This document shows positions 10,703-20,507 of a stretch of DNA of 64,000 nt, in pieces. The position numbers were made by a program, and so were the translations under genes. The DNA comes from Endothia cerciana. Taxonomy: Eukaryota; Ascomycota; Sordariomycetes; Diaporthales; Cryphonectriaceae. Position 1 is the first letter of the stretch; every line of letters begins with the position of its first letter. The notes below the pieces were generated by a model that saw only the letters and a program-made list of their open reading frames with translations, had not been told where the DNA came from and did no database searches. The DNA lies in NCBI GenBank assembly GCA_026119935.1, contig JALRMH010000082.1, positions 1 through 64,000 on the forward strand. The letters run 5' to 3'.

Positions 10703-11662
10703 CTAATTTTCTTTAAACATAACTGTGTACCCTTTACTAGATTTATGCAACCTAATACATTTACGGAGATAATCTATATTTACACCTAACTCTTTAGCAG
10801 CTAATGTTATAGAAATAAATTCAAATCTTTCATTTGTATCGTTATTTATAGCTATAACAGGTTTACTAAATTTACTACTTAAAGCTAATTTTTCTTTAGT
10901 TTCTTGGGAAATTATTTTTCCTAAATTAGCCTTTCGAATTAGCTCCTTAGAAGCTTCAGTGTGTTTACTTGCTCAGGTTGTTGAACCACTAACTTTTCTC
11001 TTATAGTCTTCACTATTTAAAATCAACTCTCTATCAAAAGAAGATTTATAAACAACGAACCCTTTACCTATATAGAAATTAGCTTTATTAAGCTGGTCGG
11101 CTAGATAAGAAAAATGCATACTCAGAAATTCTGCAGCTTGTCTGATAGAAAGGAAAGATTTAATTTCCCCCTCAATTGCTCCATCCTCCGTACCCAAGAG
11201 TCCATTATCTGCCTTTTCAACTATAATCCGGATACCTTTAGCAAGAGTTGAAGCTATTTTTATTCTCATTTCGCTTGATCTTTCACTGTTTTTATTAATT
11301 TCGCTGAGATACTTTTTTGTAGCCTCACTGTGTTTAAACCCTAATAAAGACCCCGCAGTTTTTAAGATATTATAACTAGGCTTAAACGTATCAAGATAGA
11401 ATTGCTCTTTTTTAATCACTTCCGCTAACCCGCAATACTCTAAAATTTCGAGCCTAAAACTAGCAAAACCATATTTAAGAATAGCTCTATATATGTAACT
11501 GCTGTTTTTAACTAATTCGGCCTGTAAAAAGCTAGTTGTATAATACTGTCTTAGTCTCTTAGACAAATCTTTAGATGAACCGATATAAGACTTACCGTCA
11601 TTTATATTGACTCATCTGTAAATACCTGCTCTATTCTTATTTTCCTTAAAAATAGTTGACAT
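10703..11662 (-). CDS. GIY-YIG homing endonuclease, intact in code 4
   Basis: 320 codons from ATG at 11662. The GIY-YIG motif is AGIYRWVNINDGKSYIGSS (about residues 12-30, with W encoded by TGA). It is followed by the conserved LEILEYC and IKKEQFYLDTFKPSYNILK helices, a KHSEATKKYL linker and two modular helix-turn-helix (NUMOD) repeats (SIRQAAEFLSMHFSYLADQL and TLAAKELGVNIDYLRKCIR). It would nick or cut DNA at a specific site and promote spread of its element. It lies downstream of the structured segment 11865-12290 and upstream of a displaced trnL(UAA) 3' end, so it appears to be the HEG of an element inserted in trnL. Confidence 0.85.
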
Positions 11663-11864
11663 TTCAGTATCTACATTTAAATATACAACAACAGGTAGTA
11701 AACGTACACCCGGCTTTTTATTTGTAGCTGCTACTGTACATAAAGGTGACTGGGACTGTACACGATTTAAATATTTTGAGAAGTTTTTTGTAACGGTTTT
11801 TATAATAAAATTTTTAAAAAGTCTTTAAATGCTAAGAAAACGTCAATAAATATAGGTAGGTAAC

Positions 11865-12290
11865 TCCAAAAGCTCATTAAATTCCAGATTATTCGTCCTA
11901 AAACACAAGGGTATTATAGCTTAAGGGATTTTCTTCCTTAACCACGCAAACAATGCTACTTTTTTATTTTTATTTATTCTTTCTTTTATTCACATTATAA
12001 ACTATATAATATAAGGTCCTTAAAGAGATTACTACGAACATTATTGGTTAGTTCTTACGTCCCGAAGAACAGTAATATTTAAGGATACTCGGCTGAACTT
12101 GTGACCCAACCATCTTGTATTTCATTAGAATAATAGGAGGTATAAATCCCTAGTCTCATATCAACCTATATTTATTGCGTGAAGACTTTCCTTTAAGTAT
12201 AATTAAAATAAGATCGCAGGGTTAGAGAGGTAGGGCGTTAACCTTCTCCTCTAACTATATCTTCGAAGATATACCATCTAATACAATACT
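11865..12290 (-). other. Structured segment with GTCACAAGT hairpin, upstream of a GIY-YIG gene (copy 2)
   Basis: Homologous to 9650-10170: CCCTACCTC, CCCTGCGATCTTATTTTAAT, a hairpin with GGTTGG and CAGCC arms around GTCACAAGT (about 12088-12110), a TATTATATAGTTTATAATG box and GAAAATCCCTTAAGCTA. No reading frame. It follows trnL(UAA) and a trnV-like sequence and precedes the intact GIY-YIG gene. Confidence 0.5.
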
Positions 12291-12368
12291 CTAACTATCT
12301 TAAAAGGATAAGCGAAGCTTAATGAGTAGCTCTACCATAGTATAGTAGTGCGGCCCTCGAACCTGGCC

Positions 12369-12434
12369 AGAAATAGGTGACTCGAACACCTACCTTCCCG
12401 TATACGGGTTGCTCTACCTATTGAGCTGATTTCT
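12369..12434 (-). tRNA. tRNA-Val-like sequence with palindromic anticodon arm (probable pseudogene)
   Basis: Acceptor AGAAAT/ATTTCT, D arm AGCTC..GAGC and T arm AGGTGTTCGAGTCACCT are nearly those of trnV(UAC) at 60240-60309. The anticodon arm is replaced by the 12-nt palindrome CCCGTATACGGG, three bases shorter than normal, so a standard 7-nt loop cannot form. Probably a decayed trnV copy. Confidence 0.55.
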
Positions 12435-12439
12435 TTGAT

Positions 12440-12521
12440 ATCTGAGAGGTGACTTGAACACCCACGATCTACGATCAGAGTAGTTTAAGTACTCTTTGTT
12501 TACCAATTACAACACTCAGAT
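12440..12521 (-). tRNA. trnL: tRNA-Leu(UAA)
   Basis: Acceptor ATCTGAG/CTCAGAT, D arm TTG..CAA, perfect anticodon stem GAGTA/TACTC with loop CTTAAAC (anticodon UAA), class II variable arm, T arm GGGTGTTCAAGTCACCT. It is the only complete copy; two 3'-half copies follow at 10271-10330 and 8230-8290. Confidence 0.88.
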
Positions 12522-13225
12522 AGAAAAAAATAAGGAGCTTCCTTTGACCTCCTTTATTTAGTAATATGCTTCGACAATTTTACCCACCCATTTTAAGAAT
12601 ATCCTTCCCCTAGTCCCGAAGGGACCAGCAAGCTCAGGGACCCTCCTTTATGGGATACCTGAAAGAAGGTCCCGCAGGGAAAATATAAAACAAACATTTA
12701 TATCTCCTACGTGATTATACGGCGCAAACTATGCCTTATGATGAAACTAGCAACTTGTGGATAAATATCAACCTTCCTTCCTCTGCATTGGTGAGATGAA
12801 AACCATATAGCTGATGAATAGAATAAATAATAAGACCGTATAAAAGGGGGAGGGAGACCTATTCCAGCACTCAGGTTCACATTTAATAAAGAATTTAATC
12901 AGACTATCCCACGACACTTTAAGCCGTCTAAACAATATTCGCGACTTGACCTAAAAAGGTCAAGTCGGCCGCCTCCCACTGTCTACCTATTCCAGCACTC
13001 AGATAAAAAAAAGAAAGGGGGTAATCATTATATCTTGATTACCCCCCCTAAATTATATTGCTTTTCATCTATACATTGCTTCTCATATTGCTTTTTACTT
13101 ATAGATTGTTTTTCATTTATACATTGCTTTCCTTTATACATTGCTTCTCACTTATCTACTGATGGGGGGGGGAAATTATTGCTAATCCATCTACAATGGG
13201 GGGGCAAAAAGGCTGATTACCCTTA
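12522..13225. other. Spacer without gene, with a degenerate short tandem repeat
   Basis: No gene recognised. Imperfect repeats of an ATTGCTTCTCATTTATAC-like unit run from about 13045 to 13155 on the plus strand and make a long but low-complexity open frame there. GC-rich pieces lie at about 12610-12690, 12955-12985 and 13164-13206. Confidence 0.4.
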
Positions 13226-13296
13226 TGCGGGCAAAGGATTCGCACCTTCAATTTTGGGTCATGAGCCCAATATGTTAACTATTACATCAACCCGCA
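13226..13296 (-). tRNA. trnM: tRNA-Met(CAU), initiator-like
   Basis: Acceptor TGCGGGT/GCCCGCA, D arm ATGT..ACAT, anticodon stem TTGGG/CCCAA with loop CTCATGA (CAU), T stem GAAGG/CCTTT. The strong G-C anticodon and acceptor stems and T1-A72 pair suggest the initiator species, but the assignment between the two trnM genes is inference. Confidence 0.85.
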
Positions 13297-13302
13297 GTAT
13301 AA

Positions 13303-13394
13303 GGCTAAAGTGACTTGAACACTTATAAAAACTGTTATTCACTTTTATAACACAGGAACTCGCTGAGTCCCTTAATTTATTGAGTGACTTAGCC
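13303..13394 (-). pseudogene. trnM 3'-part-like sequence next to a HEG
   Basis: The last about 30 nt (TTTTTATAAGTGTTCAAGTCACTTTAGCC) match the 3' end of trnM at 14771-14840. The sequence can pair GGCTAAG with TTTAGCC but has no normal anticodon arm (an ACTCAGCGAGT palindrome and an enlarged arm instead). It lies 3' of the LAGLIDADG frame at 13479-14474, so it looks like the displaced end of trnM. Confidence 0.5.
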
Positions 13395-13478
13395 ACAAAA
13401 ATAAAATTACGCTCTGTATGCAGCAAATCAGGCCGGGTCGGGTATTTTATGGAGGGGCGAAGCCCCCCCCAGATAAAA

Positions 13479-14474
13479 TTACGAACTACGAGAAAGATTC
13501 ATACCTGCCTTAATATCTATAATACGCTGTAACCCATCTTCAGTTAAATGTGACTTATTTTCGATTAAAGCTGCTACATCACATCAATCTTTAAAGTCTA
13601 AAGATTTACAACCTAAAAGAGGATATTGTCTGAAAAATGGGATAATCTTTGTAAAATTGTACGAGAACTTTTGACAAGTAAACTCACACATATCTCTATC
13701 GGGAATAACATATGAATTCCCGCAACCAAAATAAGAGACAAAGCCTTACAATAATTCTACATCTATGAACTTTTGAGAGATTTTAAATGTTACCGAAACC
13801 TGGTAACCTATTTTATATCTAGTTGATTTAGTTAATACAACTATGAAACTACCCTCAGCCGTAACAAATCCTGATACTCAATCCGGATCGAGGTTTAGTT
13901 TATTCTCCTGCGAAGCTTGATCACATACTGTATCACCGATACCTATTGATCCTATTGCACGGAATACTGATCTTGTCACTCCTACGGTTTCCGGAAATGC
14001 TTTCTTTAATACCTCAGATAAACCTAAATTTAAAGAAGCTTTAATGCTAACTATTTCAAGTAACCCTTCAGGAGTAGTATGACGCCCACTCTTAATTAGC
14101 TCAACACCACGCTTAAATAATAAAAAATCCCCTAACTTTTGTGTAACTAAAGGATACTTAGAAAAATGAGCTATTATAACATCTAGCTCTTTAATAGAGC
14201 TTACTGTATACTTATAAGAATTTTCAGATCCTTTATTAATAACCCCTACTCCACCAAAAAATGCCTGTATTCCTTGTAAAAGCGGTAAATCTTTAGAATG
14301 AAGATGTATTGAAAAAACACCCGAAACTTGTCACCCTGTTTTGACTCTATCACTTTTTCTTACCCAAAGCATAAATGAACCTTCACCATCAGCAAACCCT
14401 GTTACAAATCACGGCGACACCTTTAATATAGTTGACAAATTTAATTTTTGACCATTTAATAATTTATTGTTCAT
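13479..14474 (-). pseudogene. LAGLIDADG homing endonuclease, bi-motif, single in-frame TAA
   Basis: 332-codon frame in code 4 from ATG at 14474. First motif FVTGFADGEGSF, then QVSGVFSIHLHSKD, a KYPLVTQKLGDFLLFKRG core helix, a long linker, second motif WVSGFVTAEGSF, YFGCGNSYV and a C-terminus ending MNLSRSS. One TAA at 13746-13748 (codon 243) interrupts it just before the GFVSYFGCG strand; all other codons are open, so this is a recent loss or a base error. It lies between the intact trnM (14771-14840) and a trnM 3' fragment. A region with inverted repeats (CAGATAACTAAC and its complement, about 14630-14710) precedes it. Confidence 0.8.
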
Positions 14475-14770
14475 TTTGTAATTTTTTTAATATTTACCCT
14501 AATAGGGACCAGATGCCTTACGCATTTACATTAATGTACCTAAGCTACTATTGGCTATTGCCAACACTTAAAACCCCTGTTTACAACCTTTACCACATTA
14601 AGGCATAACCTTAACTACTAACCTCGTTCAGTCAGATAACTAACCATCAGACGCCAATTCTCTGTAGAAAATGTTGCAAATAAATACTACACTTTCTAGT
14701 TAGTTATCTGAGTCTAGCATACTAGAATAACGATTAAATTTATTATGCACTGTACCTTCCCACACCCCTA

Positions 14771-14840
14771 AGGCTAAAGTGAGTCGAACACTTATAAAAA
14801 CCATTATGAGTGGTACACTTTACCAATTAAGTTATAGCCT
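14771..14840 (-). tRNA. trnM: tRNA-Met(CAU), elongator-like
   Basis: Acceptor AGGCTA/TAGCCT, D arm ACTT..AAGT, anticodon stem ACCA/TGGT with loop CTCATAA (CAU), T arm AGTGTTCGACTCACT. Intact. Its 5' half is tandemly duplicated just upstream and a 3'-end copy lies at 13303-13394. Confidence 0.85.
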
Positions 14841-14895
14841 CTTACAAGGAGGTAGACAGAGCAGTACGCTTTACCAATTAAGTTATAGCCTCTTA
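14813..14895 (-). repeat. Tandem duplication of the trnM 5' half
   Basis: The 32-nt block reading (plus strand) GTACACTTTACCAATTAAGT and onward through TATAGCCTCTTA recurs at 14864-14895 with one substitution, offset by 51 nt. The proximal copy is the 5' half of the functional trnM; the distal copy has no 3' half. Confidence 0.8.
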
Positions 14896-15045
14896 TAGGG
14901 GAGGGTGAATAATTGAGTCGTAAGAAATACCTGATAATACTCAACACATAATTTAAAAATATTATCACATCACTCAACATAATATCCAATAAATTAAATT
15001 ATGAGGAGTATACCTGTATTGCTGTACAGTACCTTGCCCCCCCTT

Positions 15046-15116
15046 AGACTAGGCGGGATTCGAACCCGCGATCCCAGCATTGAAAGAGCTGTGTCATACC
15101 ACTTGACTACTAATCC
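15046..15116 (-). tRNA. trnE: tRNA-Glu(UUC)
   Basis: Acceptor GGATTAG/CTAGTCT (two wobble pairs), D arm GTCA..TGAC, anticodon stem CAGC/GCTG with loop CTTTCAA (UUC), T stem GCGGG/CCCGC with TTCGAAT. Confidence 0.85.
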
Positions 15117-15578
15117 TGCTGTTAAGACGAACTACTACTTAAACCCCTTTTTTTTTTATTATATTAAAAAAAAAAAAGGGTCGAATAAAACTCACCATCC
15201 ATAATTGTTATCCAAATTGAATTTTTTCATTTCTTATCTATTTAAACTTTCATTATCATATTATACAATTATCTTATTATCATTAAAGTAAAATTACGGC
15301 TCCAGCTAATTTTAAATGTAGCCTTAAATTATAGCAAGGGTTCATAGAACTAGCCGCCTTTGAATTATTTTTTTATATTATCCTACTGCTGGCTGGCGAT
15401 GCATGCATGCATGCGTCCTTAACACTAAATTGGTACCCCCTTCCATTTAGGCCTGTAAACAGGCTCAAGAAGTGGAAGGGTAGGTGGCTACTTCGTATGT
15501 CAAGATTGTACTCTAAAATCACGGATTTTTAAGCCTTAAAGGCGGAGCTGAAATTACCTCCAAAGGTAAGTACACCCC
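15117..15578. other. Spacer without gene
   Basis: AT-rich spacer with A/T homopolymers. It has a CTGGCTGGCGATGCATGCATGCATGCG element at about 15388-15418, of the same family as 2752-2803 and 59934-59985, and GC-rich hairpins near 15434-15482. No coding frame. Confidence 0.45.
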
Positions 15579-15651
15579 AGCCCAGTGGGGGTATCGCACC
15601 CCCTTCAATTGATTACAAAACAATTGCATTACTGTTTATGCTAACCGGGCT
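15579..15651 (-). tRNA. trnT: tRNA-Thr(UGU)
   Basis: Acceptor AGCCCGG/CTGGGCT, D stem GCAT/ATGC, anticodon loop TTTGTAA (UGU) on an ATTG/CAAT stem, T stem GGGGG/CCCCC. Intact. A short 5'-end look-alike lies at 17811-17828, beyond the HEG. Confidence 0.85.
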
Positions 15652-15812
15652 TAAATTATTGGGAGCTAAATAACATTCATTGTTATTTAGCATCCCAGAA
15701 GCTTGTATAACCTATTTTATTTGAAAAAAACCTCTATAGCCGTAAACCGACCAAAGCAAGCTATAACAAAGAATTACATAAAATTTTTACGAATAAGTTA
15801 TTTTTAGGTTTA

Positions 15813-17290
15813 CTATCCTAAAAATACACCAATTCTTTTTATTTTGTAGTTTTCAATTTCTATCTCTGAAACAGAAATTGAGTCAACAACTTCCGAAAAC
15901 CGGCTATTTAGAATATTTTTTGAAATCCCTGTAACTGAAGCACATTCTTCTAAACTATTAACAATAAGTATATCCAATTTATTCTTAGAAGCTTCATTCT
16001 TAACTTCTATTTCGAACACTGAACCACCTAACCCGCTTTCAAATTTATTAGTTACAAGATTAAGTAATCTCCCATCCATTAAAGGTTTAGATATAGGATC
16101 CGCGGATAATAACTTTCCTATTTCTTCTTGAATGATACTACAGGTTTTATCTTTATAACTTGATAATCTGAAATTATTCATACTATTACTTAATTTTAGT
16201 ATTAAATCTTTAAATGTAGAATTTTTTTGAATTTTATAATATATAGTATGACAAATCAGTGTAAAATCATTAAAGTCCTTGAACTTTTTAGTTAAAAAAG
16301 GTAAACCTTTTAAATATGGTAACAGATAATTATACAAAATTAGGATATTCTCTATACCTATAGATACCTGAGGTTTAGAATTAGCTGAAGCCTATTTCGC
16401 ATAATTAACACTTATTAGCTGAGAACCGTCTAATTTAAATAAAGAATCTTTATCAAAACCTAACTTATAAACTAAATACTCCTTTATAGCTATAATAAGG
16501 GGTTCTTGATCTGATACCATTTTTATTGTGAAACCAGGTATTAATCTAGATCCCCCTCTATTGCATAGGGGATCTCCCCTCCCCCCCCGCAGGCTTGCGG
16601 GGGGGGGGGGGGGGGGATGGAAGATCTAACCAAATGAAAAGAACCTTCTCCCTCAATTAAACCCAATAACCAATGGTCTGTAATTTCAATTTTAGATGAA
16701 AACCATAACTCCTGAGTACTAAACACACCCTCCGTAGTAATAATAGACTTCAAGAAACTAGTTCTTTGTTTATTCATACCCTTCTTAATCTTTAATATTT
16801 CACCTATTATTTCGGGTGTAATAGTTTCATCACCTCTGTTAAAGTATAAATAATAAGCTTTAACAAAATCAGAAAAATCTAAATACTTAACTCCTTTTAA
16901 AGAATTTTCAATTAGAATTCGTATTAATTTTAACAACTCAGATTGTTTATTAACTCTCAATGTACATAAATTTCTATCAGATTTGGTATCTGTAGTAACC
17001 ACACCTATACCTAACAGTTTAGATATATTTTTTAAAACATCTATATCATCTATGTGAAGGTTGATAATAAACATAAAAGAAAATTTAGTTATTCCACCGT
17101 TTTTTATTTTTTAACGGGTTAATTTGGAAAGATCCCTCTCCGTCTATAAACCCTGATAATCATTGGTAAAACAATGGAAGATTATTCTCATAAAAATAAA
17201 AGTTACAATTAAAAATACCCTCTATATCTAAAGTATATAAACTTTTTATCTTATTTTGTATAAAACAACCCTTTAAAAAGTCATTGCTAC
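15813..17290 (-). pseudogene. LAGLIDADG homing endonuclease, broken
   Basis: Parts of one bi-motif HEG: first motif WLSGFIDGEGSF (near 17.13 kb), INLHIDDIDVLKNI, second motif WLLGLIEGEGSFHLVRSS (near 16.65 kb) and a C-terminal part with LPYLKGLPFLTKKFKDFNDF and MNNFRLSSYKDK, ending at 15813. It is broken by an A-run frameshift near 17.09 kb and a GC-rich insert at about 16550-16632 flanked by AGATC, which adds a polyproline stretch and a stop. Same subtype as the HEGs at 3.2-4.6 and 29.8-31.2 kb. Located between trnT and a displaced rnl 3' end. Confidence 0.8.
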
Positions 17291-17840
17291 TGCTAAAAAC
17301 CTATTCAATAAAGAGCACCAACTTTGTTGAGCGCCCCTAAATGTACCTTTATTCAAATTTTTTCATTTTTTATATTTAATTTCAATTTATTTACAAATAT
17401 AGCCTCCTACCTAGACCGCTAGTGGACAGTATAACTCTAAGTCATATGTAACTTGAGCACTACATTCAAGGTTTGTATGTTACGTCAACTATTAACTATC
17501 GATAACCTTTAATCAATTATCTATAATTAATTACTAATAAATATATCTTATTGATAAAACTACTAATAATAACTTATATTATTAATTGTTATTAAGAATA
17601 ACCTATATCGTTCATAAATACAGAGCTTAGAACTCGATAATATCAAGTGATACATCACCTCCCCCTACTGTAATGGGTAGTAAAAAAAACCTAAATCCTA
17701 GGGTGAAATGGTTTGGGCTAGCTGATTTAGGTGTCTTGTGTGTGTTTACCTATATTAAAAGGTAAGCTATCTACCTGAGCATATATCCCTCTTACCCTTT
17801 AGATAGGAGATTTATGCTAACCAGGCCTAATAGATTATAT
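17291..17840. other. Spacer with a trnT 5'-end-like fragment
   Basis: No gene. At 17811-17828 the minus strand reads AGGCCTGGTTAGCATAAA, close to the trnT start (AGCCCGGTTAGCATAAA). A short GC element with TCACCTCCCCCTACTG lies near 17.66 kb. Confidence 0.4.
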
Positions 17841-17844
17841 GATA

Positions 17845-18062
17845 GATATAATTTAGAGTAGTAATTTAAAGAATTAGTATTCTATTCCTCAAAACCTCCA
17901 GGTTATTACAAATAAAGCCTATACTACAATCCTCCCTTTCGCTTTTGCTCATCTTGCTTAGAATTTAAATGAACAAAAACCAACTATATAAAGGGTTATG
18001 TATTCGTAATATTATCTTACGTCTATTTAAGAAATATCTTAAGGTAAGCCTCGTGCCGTGCC
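17845..18062 (-). pseudogene. Displaced second copy of the rnl 3' terminus
   Basis: Minus strand GAGGCTTACCTTAAGATATT, then GGCTTTATTTGTAATAACCT and GGAGGTTTTGAGGAATAGA match the 3' end of rnl at about 20030-20180 (GAGGCTTACCTTAAGATATT, GGCTCTATTTGTAAGAATCT, GGAGATTTTGAGGAATAGA), with about 50 extra bases in the middle of this copy. A GGCACGGCA block precedes it as in rnl, but the segment between is missing. Between the two copies lie a structured segment and a LAGLIDADG remnant. Confidence 0.75.
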
Positions 18063-18305
18063 TCCCTAGTTGTACCTTTTCTTTCATTCTATATATAGCT
18101 AATTTAGTTACCCATCTTAGATAAAAAGAAAGGGAGCAGTTTTTGATGGTAGCCGGGGGCTACCAACCGTCCTATAAAGAGCTTGCGCCCCCTAAATTAG
18201 GAAATTTTTCTTAAAAATATAATTTGGTTTTATATTTTTTTTGTGCGTAGCTGAAAAAAAAAAAAGATCAAAAAGATTATTGCCTACTCAAAGGCTGCTA
18301 AGAGA

Positions 18306-18370
18306 TAGATCCACCCGCCTCCCCCGCAAGCTTGCGGGGGAGGGAGGGGCCATTTGGGGGATCTGAAAAG
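18306..18370. mobile_element. GC-rich hairpin element (AGATCC...GGATCT family)
   Basis: Starts AGATCCACCCGC, contains the palindrome CCCCCGCAAGCTTGCGGGGG and ends GGGGGATCT. The same core and GATC flanks recur at about 31497-31573, 47767-47834 and, in variants, 16550-16632, 22312-22380 and 56690-56735. Confidence 0.7.
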
Positions 18371-18398
18371 CACACAAAAAATTTTTAGCTAAGAAAGC

Positions 18399-19072
18399 CT
18401 AATTAACTCTTGCTTTATTCATGTTAGCCTTTAAAAGAGTAATCTTATCAATTCCTTCTTGAGTTAAATGTCCCTTGGACTTCATGATTTCCGCCACTTC
18501 ACATCAATATGCGAAGTCCTTAGATTTTATACCCACAATAAGATTTTCTCGTAAAAAAAGTGGGATTATTTTTTCATAAATATCAATAAATTTTGTTACT
18601 CTAAATTTCACCGCGGACGAACTTTTCGAGTTTTTAGATACCCCACCATAACCTAAATAATGAATTAACTTTCTCATTGATTCCTCATCACGTGAGTGCT
18701 GAGTTAGTGAAAAGATTAATCTAGAAGATTTCTTAAGTTTACTTTTATTAGGTTCTATTTGAATCATAAAACTACCATCACCTGACGCAAAACCACCTAG
18801 CCATTGAGAATTAAAAGAAACTTCTTCGCTAAGGCCACCTTCCAAAATGGGGGCTTCGCCGAGAACTTAAGATTAGCGTAATCAGAATATTGCCGATTGG
18901 TTAGTTTGTTTACACCATTAGTAATAAACTTATTTTGTGGAATTTTTACTAACAAAACAACTCTATCTTCGATGAAAGAGAACATATTTTTGTACTGGTA
19001 CTGACCGATATATTTTCTTGCATTAATTATTATTTTCATTTTTTGCACCCTTCGGCCTAGGCACAGGGCCAT
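18399..19072 (-). pseudogene. LAGLIDADG homing endonuclease, C-terminal remnant
   Basis: From 18845 to 18399 it encodes the second half of a LAGLIDADG protein: WLGGFASGDGSFMIQIEPNK, LTQHSRDEESMRKLIHYLGYG, KIIPLFLRENLIVGIKSKDFAYW and KANMNKARVN. Upstream, 19072-18833 is an open frame starting MKIIINARKYIGQYQYKN in another phase that does not show the first motif. So the N-terminal half is lost or unrecognisable. It lies between two copies of the rnl 3' end. Confidence 0.7.
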
Positions 19073-19086
19073 AGGCCTGGGCCGAG
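19048..19086. mobile_element. CCTTCG...CGAAGG-type GC-rich hairpin element
   Basis: CCTTCGGCCTAGGCACAGG followed by CCATAGGCCTGGGCCGAGAGG. It is a double hairpin of the same family as 862-902, 6108-6138, 8646-8697 and 39386-39431 (arms with CCAGG/CCTGG and terminal CCTTCG/CGAAGG). Confidence 0.6.
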
Positions 19087-19149
19087 AGGTTAATTAAATT
19101 TTTTAAACTTCCTCTTAATCTTCTATGCGACGACAATATATACAGTGAT

Positions 19150-19660
19150 AATTACAGATAGTAACTATTCATATTTTATAAACATTCATTCCTCGATAGA
19201 AATAAGTTCTATTTCAAGTTTACTCCTCTATTTTGTCTTATTCTTTGAATTCTTTTATTCTTCATAAAACCGTTGTTTACTTCATGAGGGGCTTAGGTCC
19301 TCACTGTATCGTTATTAGAATAATTATTCTAATCAAGCCCAGACTTGTGACCCAGACACCAGTCCTATTCCGTAATAAAGTACGCCGAATAAGATAGAAT
19401 CATATCCTGACAAGATTTATTTAAATCGAGAGAACTTATAATCGCATTTCATACTAGGATATACTGGCCTGCTTATTCACAATATAACCGTTAGCTTGCT
19501 GATTTAAGCCGCTACCACGGAAGATCATGGGGTTGTAGCCCACTACTTTTAATCGGAACGTTAACCATGACGTTAACGAAGCAGCGCTTTCGTATATCTT
19601 TTCGGAAGTGCGACCCTATCTAGGGTAAATTTCTTACTCTTCTTTCTTCCCATACGCAAG
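19150..19660 (-). other. Structured segment with GTCACAAGT hairpin, upstream of a LAGLIDADG remnant (copy 3)
   Basis: Non-coding. Contains GGGCTACAACCCC, CAAGCTAACGGTTATA, a hairpin (about 19325-19348) with arms TCTGG and CTGGGC around GTCACAAGT, and CGATACAGTGAGGACC. It follows the rnl 3' end and precedes a HEG remnant and the displaced rnl 3' copy. Confidence 0.5.
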
Positions 19661-20507
19661 CTAGGCTTATTAAAATTAGAAGCCGCCGTAGGGACCACCA
19701 CGCTCCTTCTTATATATAGAATATTGAAGGTGCGTAGGAAGTAGACTGATTGTAGGGATTTTATGTAGTACCTTACTAATGATTAAATTAATAAATATAC
19801 AATCAGCTCCTTAGTGTATTATACAAAGACAGACAAATGTGCACACACGCTCGCTAGAGGTATGCGATCACAAGGTTCAGGGTACTATACACCAGATAAA
19901 TTGTTTAATATTTTTTTTTATTTTTTTTATAGTGGCTTCGCCGAACTACACCCTTCTGCTGATTAAACTAAACTCGAAGGGATGACACCCTCCATTATTC
20001 CGTATAAAATTAAGGTCAGAAATGAATTGATATAATATATATTAGTAATTTATTGAATTAGTACTCTATTCCTCAAAATCTCCAGATTCTTACAAATAGA
20101 GCCTATAAATGTAAACTTTCGTTTACTTCGTAATAGTATATTACGTATATTTTAGAAATATCTTAAGGTAAGCCTCGCGCTTATATGCTTTCAGCACTTA
20201 TCTTGGACTAACTTAGCTTTCCTGCCGTGCCTATACTATTGTAATATAGCAGATATTGCTATACTCACTTACCTACCTGAGTGAAAGTAGTATCCCTGTA
20301 TAAAACGTACTAACGCTTATACATTAATTAATATCGGGCATATAAACAACAGGTAAACCATAGGTTAATAAAGTGTACCCTGGTATTACCCAGAATAACT
20401 TAATTCCCCACATTCCTTTCGTACTAGGTTACTCCTTATTATATTCTAATTCCCTCTAGAAGATAGAAACCATACTGTCTCACGACGTATTTACAATTTG
20501 TTATATT

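Noticed and set aside
8230..12521. A classical group I intron in the trnL(UAA) anticodon
   Set aside because: trnL at 12440-12521 is complete and uninterrupted, and the partial copies begin upstream of the anticodon, so exons are duplicated rather than split.
13035..13313. Plus-strand open frame of 92 codons (CFSIHCFSYCF-like)
   Set aside because: It is produced by a degenerate short tandem repeat and runs into trnM; low complexity.
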